This document shows, in pieces, positions 16,741 through 25,520 of a stretch of DNA of 39,422 nucleotides. The number at the start of each line of letters is the position of its first letter. Within the stretch, counting starts at the first letter, position 1. This DNA is from ZC4RG29 sp036563875 (lineage in GTDB: Bacteria; Bacteroidota; Bacteroidia; Cytophagales; Cyclobacteriaceae): positions 1 to 39,422 of the forward strand of contig DATCLO010000001.1 of the NCBI GenBank assembly GCA_036563875.1. Direction: 5' to 3'. The translations under genes were made by a program, and so were the position numbers. The notes below the pieces were generated by a model that was not told where the DNA came from, made no database searches, and saw nothing but the letters and a program-made list of their open reading frames with translations.

Positions 16741-17931
16741 ATGAAACAGCTACGCATATTATACGTCCTTGCGCTTGCTCTGGTAATCCTGTTGAACGGC
16801 TGTCAGAAGCGCTCGTCGGAGGCTCAGGAAACCGCGTTCGAAGAAGCCGCCTTTAAGCCGAATCCGCAAAGAGTACCGGAACAGGAAGTTCATACGCTGG
16901 AACCTGGCGACCAGGCACCTGATTTCCGGCTGCCTGATGTAAGCGGCAAGTTTTACACGCTTGCCGACTTTGCCGATGCTTCTGCACTGGTCATCATCTT
17001 TACATGCAACCACTGCCCTACCGCTCAGGCTTATGAGGACCGGATGATTCAGTTTACGAATGATTACCGCGATAAGGGCGTGGCCGTAGTCGGCATCATG
17101 CCAAACAGCACACTGGGTCTGCTCCCAGAGGAGTGTGGGTACACAGATCTCAACGATTCATACGAGGAAATGCAAATCCGCGCACGCGACAAAAAATACA
17201 ACTTCCCCTACCTGTATGACGGCGACGATCAGGCGGTATCGATAAAGTACGGTCCATCCACGACTCCCCATGCCTATGTATTTGATCGCGAACGGCGTCT
17301 TCAATATGTGGGCCGGCTCGATGCCAGTGAAAAACCCGGAACGGCCAACGCAGAAGATCTTCGCAATGCCGTTGACGCGGCATTGGCAGGCAAGCCCGTT
17401 GCCGAACCGGTCACCAAAGCATTCGGATGCTCCGTAAAATGGGGATGGAAGGACGAATGGGGAAAGAAGGTAGAGGCCGACTGGAAAGCCAGACCCGTAT
17501 CGCTTACCAAACTCGACGCTGCAGGGATACGGGAACTTGTAAAAAACGACTCCGACAAACTCAGGCTCATTAACGTATGGGCCACCTGGTGCGCACCGTG
17601 CGTGGCTGAGTATCCTGACCTCGTCGTTCTTCAACGCTGGTATGGCGCCCGCAATTTCGAATTTGTATCCGTCTCTGCCGACAAACCTGAACACGAAAAC
17701 AAGGCGCTGGCTTTCCTGAAGGAAGTTCCATCACCAATTAAGAACTATCTGTTCGACGGGAACAGCTATGAACTCATTGAGGCAATCGATCCCGATTGGA
17801 ATGGCGCGCTGCCTTATACACTCCTCGTTGAACCTGGTGGAAAGAAGGTCTTCGCGTATCAGGGGGTTGTCGATCAGCTTGAGCTGAGGCGGGCGATCGT
17901 GGAACACCCGCTCATGGGGAGATATTATTGA
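16741..17931 (+). CDS. Two-domain thioredoxin-like lipoprotein (PRX-like + TlpA/ResA-like)
   Basis: A 396-residue lipoprotein (ILLNGC; cysteine 21). The first redoxin domain (about 50-215) carries FTCNHCPTA with a C89-N-H-C92 pair, the signature of the PRX_like1 group; a TTPHAYVFD segment holds the cis-proline expected opposite the cysteines. The second domain (about 253-395) is thioredoxin/TlpA-like with WATWCAPCVAE (C284, C287). Two CxxC domains in tandem suggest a membrane-attached electron relay or a disulphide reductase in the periplasm. Partners are unknown: the gene stands alone, divergent from the AI-2E permease and convergent with the T9SS protein. Length is normal for this fused family. 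Confidence 0.85.
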   Translation: MKQLRILYVLALALVILLNGCQKRSSEAQETAFEEAAFKPNPQRVPEQEVHTLEPGDQAPDFRLPDVSGKFYTLADFADASALVIIFTCNHCPTAQAYEDRMIQFTNDYRDKGVAVVGIMPNSTLGLLPEECGYTDLNDSYEEMQIRARDKKYNFPYLYDGDDQAVSIKYGPSTTPHAYVFDRERRLQYVGRLDASEKPGTANAEDLRNAVDAALAGKPVAEPVTKAFGCSVKWGWKDEWGKKVEADWKARPVSLTKLDAAGIRELVKNDSDKLRLINVWATWCAPCVAEYPDLVVLQRWYGARNFEFVSVSADKPEHENKALAFLKEVPSPIKNYLFDGNSYELIEAIDPDWNGALPYTLLVEPGGKKVFAYQGVVDQLELRRAIVEHPLMGRYY

Positions 17932-18117
17932 CACTTAACTACAGAGGCACAGAGGGACACGGAGTTGCACTGAGTTACTTTTTGCGTGCAACTGTACGGC
18001 TCGCAACGAGTCGCTAGTGGCGTGCAAAACGCCAGAGGTATCTGGAGGGCGCAGGCGCCTTGGCGGGTAAATCGTTGAAGGTGACCAGAAGTTGAGCGGC
18101 GGCTCCTTACGGTACCC
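17932..18117. other. Convergent intergenic region filled with hairpins
   Basis: This 186-bp gap separates two convergent genes. It starts with an ACAGAGGCACAGAGG word, then holds several consecutive short inverted repeats (listed as one array). No T-run follows any hairpin, so classical termination is not demonstrated. Confidence 0.6.
17963..18059. repeat. Cluster of five adjacent inverted repeats
   Basis: Inverted repeats seen by eye: AGTTGCAC (17963-17970) with GTGCAACT (17986-17993); CTCG-CAA-CGAG (18000-18010); TGGCGT (18018-18023) with ACGCCA (18029-18034); CCAGA-GGTA-TCTGG (18032-18045, overlapping the previous by three bases); GGCGC-AG-GCGCC (18048-18059). The density is well above that of other gaps in the window. 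Confidence 0.65.
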
Positions 18118-19974
18118 TTACTCTTTACTGATCACAACTCTCTCCGTATGTCTGACGCCGCCCTGAATCACACTCACCAAATAGATTCCCGGCTGCACCG
18201 TTTCCGGCAGGTCGATCGCGAGGGTGCGTGATGTTTGATGACTATACAAAGGCAATTCGCCAGAGAACACCTGATGACCACGTGAGTCATGTACCGTGAC
18301 GGCGACAGCTGTTTGCTCGCCCGTATCGTCGAGCGTAACCTGGAAGGACCCCTTCGACGGATTCGGATAAACGCGAAGGGTTGTAGTCTCTCTCACGTCC
18401 ACCTTCACCATTGAGAAGTGTTTCCTTTCGCCGTCGGTGTCGGTTTGCGACAACCGATAATACGATCGTCCGATGAAGGGTGAGCTATCCACGAACGAAT
18501 AGTTAGTCTTTGATTTATTCGTTCCCATGCCCTCCACAGTCGCCAGGAATTGAAAGTTCTCACCATCTTGTGAGCGTTCAAGGGTGAAGTAGCTGTTGTT
18601 ATCTTCGGATGCTGTCGACCATGTGAGCAGAACCTGACCGTTATCCTCCCTGGCGGTGAATTCGATCAGCTTGACAGGAAGCGGGGTGACTACAGTACCA
18701 AACGTAAAGCGCGCGTTATTTGGCAGTGTAATGTTTTGGAAGGTGTACACCGTGCCGTTCACGGCGGTCGCCGGAATTACACCACCTGTTGCCGTGGTTT
18801 CGTCCGTAAACAGCCCGTCGTTGTCGACGTCCACGATCAATCGCATGTTTGCCAACGCCGGATTACCGATACCGTCGAGATCGACGTGCAGCGTAAACGA
18901 CATAGTACCTATGCGGCTACCGCGCCAAATCCGCGTGACACGCTCAACAACTCCGGATGGCAGGTTCGTTGTAGTGGGCGCGAGCGAACCGTTGTTGTGT
19001 CCCCACAGGTAGAATTCACCATTACCGAGACCGCTGGGGTTGTTTATCCTGACAATGCCACCCTGAGCATCCTGATGAATATTCGACCCGTCCACGCGGC
19101 CAATGCCCGCAACATCGTAATCGAATCCGTTATTATCCTGGGTGTAAAAATCATTCGCTGAAAGCGCGAAACCATATTTGGCAGCCAGGTAATTATCGAT
19201 GATAATGCGTTGTGCCGCATTGACATTAGTGTTGAAGACAATGACTTCGGCGATATCGCCGTTCCAGGATTCCCCGGCCTGATGTCCGATACCTACTTCT
19301 GACCAGTCCTTGAGCATTCCATTGAACGTCACGCTTCCACCCGTTTGGCCATTGACATATTGAGTAATGGACGAGCTCCCGTAGACGTTACAGATCGCGT
19401 ATGTTGTGTTCGGATTTGTGCCTATCACTTGGGGAATATCGCGCTGTACGTCGTTAGACTGCATGCCGCGACCCCACGCATTCCTGGGACTGACATTGTT
19501 TATCCACATACCAATATTCTTTTCAGTGGTAGCCGACGGGAAGGCGGTAGCAGATGCACAAATTAGCCCTGGATTATTGGAGGGCAACGAAGTATATCGT
19601 GCCACTACCCACACCGTGGCGCGGCTGCCAGTAGTGACGCCACTTGACAATATTCGGTCGCCATTAGCCGCATCGAATCGCAGCACCGGAAACCCATTCA
19701 TCTGGTTTGTCTGGTAGTTGGGCTGAAAGCCCGAGTTCGTCTCTATCGCATTCTTGCCGTTTCCGGACCTGTCATTCCACTGACGGACATTGGCGCCATT
19801 CGTGGCAGGCGTCACGCCCGCATCACTATATACCCCATAGTCGGCACTGAGCCAAAGCACATTGGTGGAGGAATTTCCCACACCTCCAGGACCGGTTTGA
19901 GCAAACAACGGGGTATGCGCCAACACCACAAGACCCATCGCCAGCACACCCCTGACGGAGAGACGGCGTTTCAT
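18118..19974 (-). CDS. T9SS-secreted surface protein (DUF8202/LamG-like, type A sorting domain)
   Basis: A 618-residue exported protein starting at 19974 (MKRRLSVRGVLAMGLVVLAHTPLFAQ, a clean signal peptide); a longer frame from 20055 would bury this signal and is rejected. The N-terminal part (about 30-280) matches the lectin-like/DUF8202 pattern: LWLSADYGVYSDAG, WNDRSGNGKNA, LRFDAANGDRIL, and EVIVFN...NYLAAKYG. Then comes the PVKLIEFTA segment with a fibronectin-like fold, and finally a type A sorting domain (RVYPNPSKGSFQV, C-terminal GIYLVSV). The protein should be exported by Sec, moved by the type IX system and anchored or released at the surface. Possible roles are adhesion or matrix formation; no enzyme motif is seen. 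Confidence 0.87.
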   Translation of the reverse strand: MKRRLSVRGVLAMGLVVLAHTPLFAQTGPGGVGNSSTNVLWLSADYGVYSDAGVTPATNGANVRQWNDRSGNGKNAIETNSGFQPNYQTNQMNGFPVLRFDAANGDRILSSGVTTGSRATVWVVARYTSLPSNNPGLICASATAFPSATTEKNIGMWINNVSPRNAWGRGMQSNDVQRDIPQVIGTNPNTTYAICNVYGSSSITQYVNGQTGGSVTFNGMLKDWSEVGIGHQAGESWNGDIAEVIVFNTNVNAAQRIIIDNYLAAKYGFALSANDFYTQDNNGFDYDVAGIGRVDGSNIHQDAQGGIVRINNPSGLGNGEFYLWGHNNGSLAPTTTNLPSGVVERVTRIWRGSRIGTMSFTLHVDLDGIGNPALANMRLIVDVDNDGLFTDETTATGGVIPATAVNGTVYTFQNITLPNNARFTFGTVVTPLPVKLIEFTAREDNGQVLLTWSTASEDNNSYFTLERSQDGENFQFLATVEGMGTNKSKTNYSFVDSSPFIGRSYYRLSQTDTDGERKHFSMVKVDVRETTTLRVYPNPSKGSFQVTLDDTGEQTAVAVTVHDSRGHQVFSGELPLYSHQTSRTLAIDLPETVQPGIYLVSVIQGGVRHTERVVISKE

Positions 19975-20139
19975 GGAAGTATAACTTACTGATGTAATGC
20001 GGAGGGACTTTTCCAACAGGTGTTCAAATGACATACCAGCGGAAATTGTCGACAATATAACGCAATTCGCGGATTCTCAGGACTTTCCTGATCCCGAATT
20101 GGCAAGAAATTCCAGAATTGAAACTGCAGCCGGGCGGCG

Positions 20140-21717
20140 CTACACCTTCTTCGCGACCAGATCTGTGTTATAAAATGTGCCCCTGTTCTCCTTCTTCTCC
20201 AGGGAATCCGTGGTGATGAGGTAGGCAACGGTGATGAGATTACGGAGCTCGCAAAGCTGCGGAGAAAGCACTGCACTCTGATACATATGCTCGGTTTCTT
20301 CAAACAGGATTCGCGTACGTTTCAGCGCGCTCGCAAGTCGCTCATTGGATCTGACGATGGCAACATAGTCGCTCATCAGATCGCGCAGTTCTTTGCGATT
20401 ATGCGTAATGAATATTTGCTCCTTCGGGACGATCGTACCTTCCGCATTCCAGTCGGGAATGTTATCCGGCACCCGAATATCTTCCAATCGTCCTTCCACA
20501 TCCAGAAAGCACCGATGTGCAAATACGATCGCTTCAAGCAGCGAGTTTGAGGCAAGTCGGTTGGCGCCATGAAGACCTGTGCGTGAACATTCACCACAAG
20601 CGTAAAGGTTGTTGATGGATGTCGCTCCGTAAGAATTAACCTCAATTCCACCACACTGGTAGTGTGCAGCCGGAACTACGGGTATCCATTCGCGAGTCAT
20701 ATCAATTCCCTTGCTGAGGCACTTGGCGTAAATGTTCGGGAAGTGCGTAAGGAGTGCGTCTTTGTCGAAATGCGTGCAGTCGAGATACACACACTCGTCG
20801 CCTCGCGTGATCAACTCGTTGTCGATAGCTTGCGCTACAATATCGCGCGAGGCAAGTTCGCCCCTGTCATCGTAGCGCAGCATAAAGCGTTCGCCATCGC
20901 GCGTGCGCAGGTAGGCGCCGTGGCCGCGAATGGCCTCCGTGATAAGAAAGGCCGGATTATCGTCTTGCGAGTAGAATGCAGTAGGGTGAAACTGAATGTA
21001 CGCCATGTCGCGTACGCGAGCCATCGCCCGGTATGCCATCGCCACACCATCGCCCGTAGCAATCAGCGGATTAGTGGTCGTCCGATATACTTGCCCTGAT
21101 CCGCCAGTAGCCAGAAGGGTCACCCGTGCCACGTATTTTTCGATGCGACATGTCCGCTGGTCCATGACATAAGCGCCGTAGCAAGTAATACCCGGTTCGG
21201 GTCGAGAGATCTTGCGCTGAAAATGGTGTTCTGTGATAAGGTCAATCGAGAAATGGTGAGAGAGTAACGTAATATTAGGCAGCAGTTCAATCTGCTTGAG
21301 CAATCCTTTCTCAATTTGTAAACCGGTGACGTCTTTATAATGAATAATGCGTCGCGCGGTGTGTCCTCCCTCTCTGGCGAGCGCGAGTTTCCCGGACGCA
21401 TCCTGGTCGAACTCAATTCCCCAGGTAATAATTTCGTCAAGGCGTTCAGGCCCTTCGCGGACCACGAGTTCAACGATGTCGGGATCGCACTCCCCATCGC
21501 CAGCCCGCAACGTATCGGCTATATGCTTTTCAAACGAGTCGGCGATATCATCCAGGACGACTGCGATACCGCCCTGGGCGTATTTGGTGTTCGATTCGCT
21601 GTCATCCGATTTAGTGATGACGGTTACGGTGCGATCAGGAAAGCGTCGCGCAACTTTTATGGCAAAGGACAGACCGGCAATTCCGGACCCGATAATGAGC
21701 ACATCCGTTTGGGGCAT
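20140..21717 (-). CDS. nadB: L-aspartate oxidase
   Basis: A 525-residue FAD enzyme that oxidises L-aspartate to iminoaspartate, the first step of de novo NAD synthesis. The N-terminus has the dinucleotide-binding motif DVLIIGSGIAGLSFA, followed by the family segment NTKYAQGGIAVV. The active-site region shows HPTAFY, the EAIRGHGAYLR stretch, and the YQCGGIEVNSYG...LYACGECSRTGLHGANRLASNSLLEA motif typical of NadB and related fumarate-reductase-fold enzymes. It begins 3 bp after the nadA stop, so the products, which work in sequence on an unstable intermediate, are co-produced. Length is as usual for the family. Confidence 0.96.
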   Translation of the reverse strand: MPQTDVLIIGSGIAGLSFAIKVARRFPDRTVTVITKSDDSESNTKYAQGGIAVVLDDIADSFEKHIADTLRAGDGECDPDIVELVVREGPERLDEIITWGIEFDQDASGKLALAREGGHTARRIIHYKDVTGLQIEKGLLKQIELLPNITLLSHHFSIDLITEHHFQRKISRPEPGITCYGAYVMDQRTCRIEKYVARVTLLATGGSGQVYRTTTNPLIATGDGVAMAYRAMARVRDMAYIQFHPTAFYSQDDNPAFLITEAIRGHGAYLRTRDGERFMLRYDDRGELASRDIVAQAIDNELITRGDECVYLDCTHFDKDALLTHFPNIYAKCLSKGIDMTREWIPVVPAAHYQCGGIEVNSYGATSINNLYACGECSRTGLHGANRLASNSLLEAIVFAHRCFLDVEGRLEDIRVPDNIPDWNAEGTIVPKEQIFITHNRKELRDLMSDYVAIVRSNERLASALKRTRILFEETEHMYQSAVLSPQLCELRNLITVAYLITTDSLEKKENRGTFYNTDLVAKKV

Positions 21718-21720
21718 GGA

Positions 21721-22773
21721 TCAGCTTTTGGAAATCTCGAGCATCCGTTGTATGGGAATCAGCGCCTTCTGCCTTATGTCTTCAGGCACAGTAATCTCTG
21801 GCTTTTCGTACTTGAGGCAAAGGTAAAGCTTTTGCATAGTATTGAGTCGCATGAACGGACATTCACTGCAGGCGCAGGTGTTGTCTTCATGACTCGGCGC
21901 GGGAATAAGTGATTTGTGCGGCACTTCCTGCGCCATCTTATGGAGGATGCCTGCCTCGGTGGCAACTATGTAAGAGTTGTTACTGTCGTTCTTAACGAAG
22001 TTGATCATCCCGGTAGTGGAACCGATGTAATGGGCGACGTCCAGGATGTGGGTTTCCGACTCCGGGTGTGCGATAATCTTCGCATCGGGATGCTGCCGCT
22101 GCAATGCAAGCAACTTATCAATCGCAAATGCCTCGTGGACGATGCAAGCACCATCCCACAGCAGCATATCGCGACCCGTTTTGCCGATCAGGTATCTTCC
22201 GAGGTTTTTATCCGGTGCGAAAATGATTGGCTTCTCCGCCGGTATTGACCGGATGATCTTTTCGGCGTTGGCTGAAGTACAGATTATATCGCTTAGTGCC
22301 TTGATCGCCGCAGAACAGTTGATGTAGGTAACCACTACGTGATCAGGATGTGCTTCACGAAATTGGCGGAAAGCCTCGGGCTCAGCAGAGTCTGCAAGGG
22401 AGCATCCTGCTTTGAGATCGGGCAAAACTACTTTCTTGTCCGGATTGAGAATCTTGGCAGTTTCGCCCATGAAGTGAACACCCGCGAACACGATTATATC
22501 GGCGGTGGTCTTCTCAGCCTGCTGTGAGAGTCCCAGGCTGTCGCCAACATAATCGGCAATATCCTGAATGGTGGGTTCCTGATAGTAGTGCGCGAGAATT
22601 ACGGCGTTCTTTTCTTTCCGCATTCGATTGATCTCGGCGACAAGGTCGATGTCCTGTTCGACAGGGATGTCGAGATATCCCTTTCGTTCAAGTTCGGCGG
22701 TCGCTTTCTCCAATATTTCCGACGCCATCCTTTGTTTTTGAGGGGTGAATTTAAGGAAAGTTTCTTCAATCAT
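21721..22773 (-). CDS. nadA: Quinolinate synthase A
   Basis: A 350-residue [4Fe-4S] enzyme that condenses iminoaspartate with dihydroxyacetone phosphate to quinolinate. Landmarks: AVILAHYYQEPTIQDIADYVGDSLGLS near residue 38, and three cysteines in the expected contexts, DLKAGCSLADSAE, WDGACIVHEAF and a CACSECPFM cluster near the C-terminus. It is first of a two-gene nadA-nadB operon. The 94-bp gap upstream separates it from the sigma-54 activator gene on the same strand. No NiaR/NadR-type operator was recognised. Confidence 0.96.
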   Translation of the reverse strand: MIEETFLKFTPQKQRMASEILEKATAELERKGYLDIPVEQDIDLVAEINRMRKEKNAVILAHYYQEPTIQDIADYVGDSLGLSQQAEKTTADIIVFAGVHFMGETAKILNPDKKVVLPDLKAGCSLADSAEPEAFRQFREAHPDHVVVTYINCSAAIKALSDIICTSANAEKIIRSIPAEKPIIFAPDKNLGRYLIGKTGRDMLLWDGACIVHEAFAIDKLLALQRQHPDAKIIAHPESETHILDVAHYIGSTTGMINFVKNDSNNSYIVATEAGILHKMAQEVPHKSLIPAPSHEDNTCACSECPFMRLNTMQKLYLCLKYEKPEITVPEDIRQKALIPIQRMLEISKS

Positions 22774-22867
22774 CGTACAGCACCCAACTGCGCCAAAATT
22801 TCCGCGTTCGGGCGTTACCGAGAAAACACAAATCGTGCCTCAATGGTGCTGCGAAACCGGAAATACG

Positions 22868-24211
22868 CTAGCGCTGCGGCTGATATCGCTTGATCTTTTC
22901 GCGCAGTGTTTTTCTGTCGATACCGAGGATGCCGGCGGTGCGTGAAATGTTATTCTGATTGGCCGCGAGCACGGCCTGAATATATTCCTGTTCAACTTCC
23001 TCAAGGGTGCGGTCGAGTCCTTTCGATCGTGACGCGGAGTAGCGAAACGACTCCGGCAGGTCGGGAACGTCGATGACATCATCTTCCGCCAAAATCACCA
23101 GGCGATGCACGAGATTTTGAAGTTCGCGCACATTGCCAGGCCACGGGTAATTTCGGAGCGCTTTCATCGCTCTGGGTGTAAAGGTGATGTTGCCGCGATT
23201 GAGCTCTCCGGAATATTTTGTTTTAAAAAAGTCGATCAGCAAGTCAATGTCGTGTCCCCGTTCACGCAGCGGGGGCAACTCTATATATAGAATGTATAAA
23301 CGGTAGTACAAATCTTCGCGGAAGAGTCCCTTCTTCACCAACTGCATCAGGTCTACGTTAGTCGCCGCAATCACACGCACGTTGGCCTTGAGCGGCTTCT
23401 TCGACCCGACCATGTAGTATTCCTTGTCCTGCAACACGCGAAGCAGCTTCGCCTGCATGGCAAGACTTGTGTTGCTGATTTCATCGAGAAAGATGGTTCC
23501 TCCCTCCGCGGTTTGAAAGAAGCCCGTTCGGGTTTCGGTAGCACCTGTAAACGCACCTTTCACGTGTCCGAATAACTCACTCTCCAGCAGGGAGTCTGGT
23601 ATGCCACCGCAGTTCACGGCAACAAAAGGCGCCTTTGATCCTTTGCCGCCATAGTGAACAGCGCGGGCTACCAACTCTTTGCCGGTACCGCTCTCCCCGG
23701 AGATGAGGACCGTGGCATTGGTCGAGCGTATCTTTTCAATGGTGCGAAACACCTTGAGCATCCCCTCCGACTCGCCGATGATCCCGAAATTCTGAGGTCG
23801 CAACCTTCCGCCGTCTTTGCGCTTGTGCACGCGCGATCGCGCGACAACGCGATCAACAGCCTTAAATAATTCCTCGTCGGTGAAAGGCTTTACCAGGTAT
23901 TCTTCCGCTCCGATCTTGATGGACTCTACTGCGCCCTGAATTGAAGGGAATCCCGTTATCACAAGAATCCCGACGCCATGATAGTTGTCGGAAACGTGAC
24001 GGATGAGGTGGATGCCGCTTTGTCCGGGCATCTTGAGGTCCGTGATAACCAGGTCAACATCCACCGACTCCAGGATCGCCACACCATCCGGTACGCTGTG
24101 AGCAGCATACACCTGGTAGCCCGCTCCTTCAAGGTTGCGCTTGATAAGCTCCACGGTTTCCTCAGAGTCATCCACAACCAACACACTATGTTCTTCGGGC
24201 TTCCTGCTCAT
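22868..24211 (-). CDS. NtrC-family sigma-54-dependent response regulator
   Basis: A 447-residue activator. The receiver domain (about 8-125) has VVDD, phospho-acceptor D58 in VITDLKMPG and K108 in LVKPF. The AAA+ domain (about 143-370) shows the Walker A GESGTGKE (172-179), the sigma-54 contact loop GAFTGA (219-224) and Walker B FLDEI. The C-terminal Fis-type helix-turn-helix (about 400-447) reads ISRTAGILGIDRKTLREKIKRY. All residues needed for phosphorylation, ATPase and sigma-54 activation are present. The start overlaps the kinase stop by 4 bp, so the two form a translationally coupled two-component system. A good sigma-54 promoter before the divergent rnk-like gene (25490-25506) is its most visible candidate target. 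Confidence 0.95.
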   Translation of the reverse strand: MSRKPEEHSVLVVDDSEETVELIKRNLEGAGYQVYAAHSVPDGVAILESVDVDLVITDLKMPGQSGIHLIRHVSDNYHGVGILVITGFPSIQGAVESIKIGAEEYLVKPFTDEELFKAVDRVVARSRVHKRKDGGRLRPQNFGIIGESEGMLKVFRTIEKIRSTNATVLISGESGTGKELVARAVHYGGKGSKAPFVAVNCGGIPDSLLESELFGHVKGAFTGATETRTGFFQTAEGGTIFLDEISNTSLAMQAKLLRVLQDKEYYMVGSKKPLKANVRVIAATNVDLMQLVKKGLFREDLYYRLYILYIELPPLRERGHDIDLLIDFFKTKYSGELNRGNITFTPRAMKALRNYPWPGNVRELQNLVHRLVILAEDDVIDVPDLPESFRYSASRSKGLDRTLEEVEQEYIQAVLAANQNNISRTAGILGIDRKTLREKIKRYQPQR

Positions 24212-25323
24212 GACGACTTTGATTTTCTATTGTGAACACGGACGGGGATCATAACATCAAAACGCGAACCCTTACCCGGAGCGCTCGTCACGTTGATCCT
24301 TCCACCGTGCGCCGAGACGATGCCATCCACAACGGATAACCCCAGTCCGGTACCTTGTCCAACTGGCTTTGTCGTAAAGAAGGGTTCAAAAATCTTTGCC
24401 TTCACCTCGGGTGGCATGCCCACACCGTTATCCTTCACGGTAAGCGTTACATATCCGTCCTTGCAGGACGTTGAGATCAGCACATCGCCGCCCTCGGGCA
24501 TCGCGTGAATAGCGTTGGTCAGGAGATTGACCAGCACCTGACTGATCTGCACGGCATCTGCGCGAATAACCGGAAGTTCGGGATCGAGTTTCTTCGTGAT
24601 CCGGATGTTGCCGCTGAAATACGGCGCGTCCATAAAGTAAAGGATGTTGGACACCGTTTCGTTCAGGTTGACGGCCGATATCTGAGGAGGCATTTGTCGC
24701 GAGAAAATCATCAGCTTCTTGATGATTTCTCTTGTATAGAGTGACGCCTTTAGGATTCGTTCCATGTCTGCCTCCTGCTGCGCGTTCAGCGGTCCCCCCT
24801 TTTTGATGAGCTGAGCAAACCCGAGAATCCGCCCCAAAGGCTCGTTGAGTTCGTGCGCTATGCCTGCCGTGAGCTCGCCGACAAACGCAAGGCGTTCCAC
24901 GTGCTGCAGCTGCAGTTTCAAGCGCTGCTTCTCTTCTTCGGCCTGATGTCGCTGAATGATGTACGACAACTCACGCGCCACGACCTGGAGAAGTTTGCGT
25001 TCCTCGGTAAGAAACGGCGGTGTCGGCGACTTGCCCTGCTTCAGGTATCCAACGGACACGCTGCCGTACTTTTTCTTGCCGATCACAATCGGTGATGAAA
25101 TGCGCACTTCGGTTCTGTCGAAATCCGGTGCCCCGCATTCCCGATCACCAGCTTTAATGCGGGCTACAGCCCTCCGGGGAAACTGCATGGACGCCGGCAG
25201 TATCTTGAGCGTTTTTTTCAACACCGTTATCAGGTCAGGCGCAGACGCCCCTATCCGCGAAAGCTCGTAAATGCACTTGAGTTCCTTGATGCGTTCTCGC
25301 AAGGCGTGTTCCGTTGATGACAT
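24208..25323 (-). CDS. Soluble sensor histidine kinase, partner of the NtrC-like regulator
   Basis: A 371-residue kinase with no membrane segment, so it should sense a cytoplasmic signal. Residues about 15-125 form a GAF-like sensor region, followed by a coiled-coil-like stretch (QRHQAEEEKQRLKLQLQ). The DHp helix carries the phospho-accepting H157 in GIAHELNEPLG. The ATPase domain has the N box around N270 (LVNLLTNAIHAM), G1 DNGVGMP and G2 GQGTGLGLS. It transfers phosphate to the response regulator encoded next. Its likely promoter is a TACCTTTG element at 25346-25353. The signal is unknown. Confidence 0.94.
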   Translation of the reverse strand: MSSTEHALRERIKELKCIYELSRIGASAPDLITVLKKTLKILPASMQFPRRAVARIKAGDRECGAPDFDRTEVRISSPIVIGKKKYGSVSVGYLKQGKSPTPPFLTEERKLLQVVARELSYIIQRHQAEEEKQRLKLQLQHVERLAFVGELTAGIAHELNEPLGRILGFAQLIKKGGPLNAQQEADMERILKASLYTREIIKKLMIFSRQMPPQISAVNLNETVSNILYFMDAPYFSGNIRITKKLDPELPVIRADAVQISQVLVNLLTNAIHAMPEGGDVLISTSCKDGYVTLTVKDNGVGMPPEVKAKIFEPFFTTKPVGQGTGLGLSVVDGIVSAHGGRINVTSAPGKGSRFDVMIPVRVHNRKSKSS

Positions 25324-25345
25324 AAAATGGGGGGCGTAGTAACTC

Positions 25346-25353
25346 CAAAGGTA
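25346..25353 (-). promoter_or_regulatory. Putative -7 element (TACCTTTG) of the two-component operon
   Basis: On the minus strand this reads TACCTTTG, a full match to TAnnTTTG, and would start transcription about 18 bases before the kinase ATG. The -33 region 18-20 bp upstream is only partly matching (GTTTC). Confidence 0.5.
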
Positions 25354-25403
25354 AAGAAGCCCGGGAAGAAACGGAACCTGCCCTCCCGGAAAAGTTCAGC
25401 AGA

Positions 25404-25424
25404 AGTGGGAATTTTTCACCCACT
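25404..25424. promoter_or_regulatory. Inverted repeat AGTGGG-N9-CCCACT, candidate enhancer site
   Basis: Arms 25404-25409 and 25419-25424 are perfectly complementary. It is about 90-110 bp upstream of the start predicted from the sigma-54 promoter, the normal position of an upstream activator site for NtrC-like proteins, and lies between the regulator operon and rnk. Confidence 0.4.
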
Positions 25425-25489
25425 GGGGCGGTTTTCCTCATGTATTCGTGTTTGAACATCAATTTAGACAATGCTAACGCGGTTTATTT

Positions 25490-25506
25490 TGGCACGGATA
25501 CTGCAA
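25490..25506 (+). promoter_or_regulatory. Sigma-54 (-24/-12) promoter before the rnk-like gene
   Basis: TGGCACG-GATA-CTGCAA matches TGGCACG-N4-TTGCA/T with one mismatch. The invariant GG (25491-25492) and GC (25503-25504) are separated by exactly 10 bp. Predicted start is near 25516. The divergent operon encodes a sigma-54 activator. Confidence 0.75.
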
Positions 25507-25520
25507 TTAACGGAGCAACC

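Noticed and set aside
18118..20055. Longer T9SS protein starting at 20055
   Set aside because: It would place 27 residues before a complete signal peptide, which starts at 19974.
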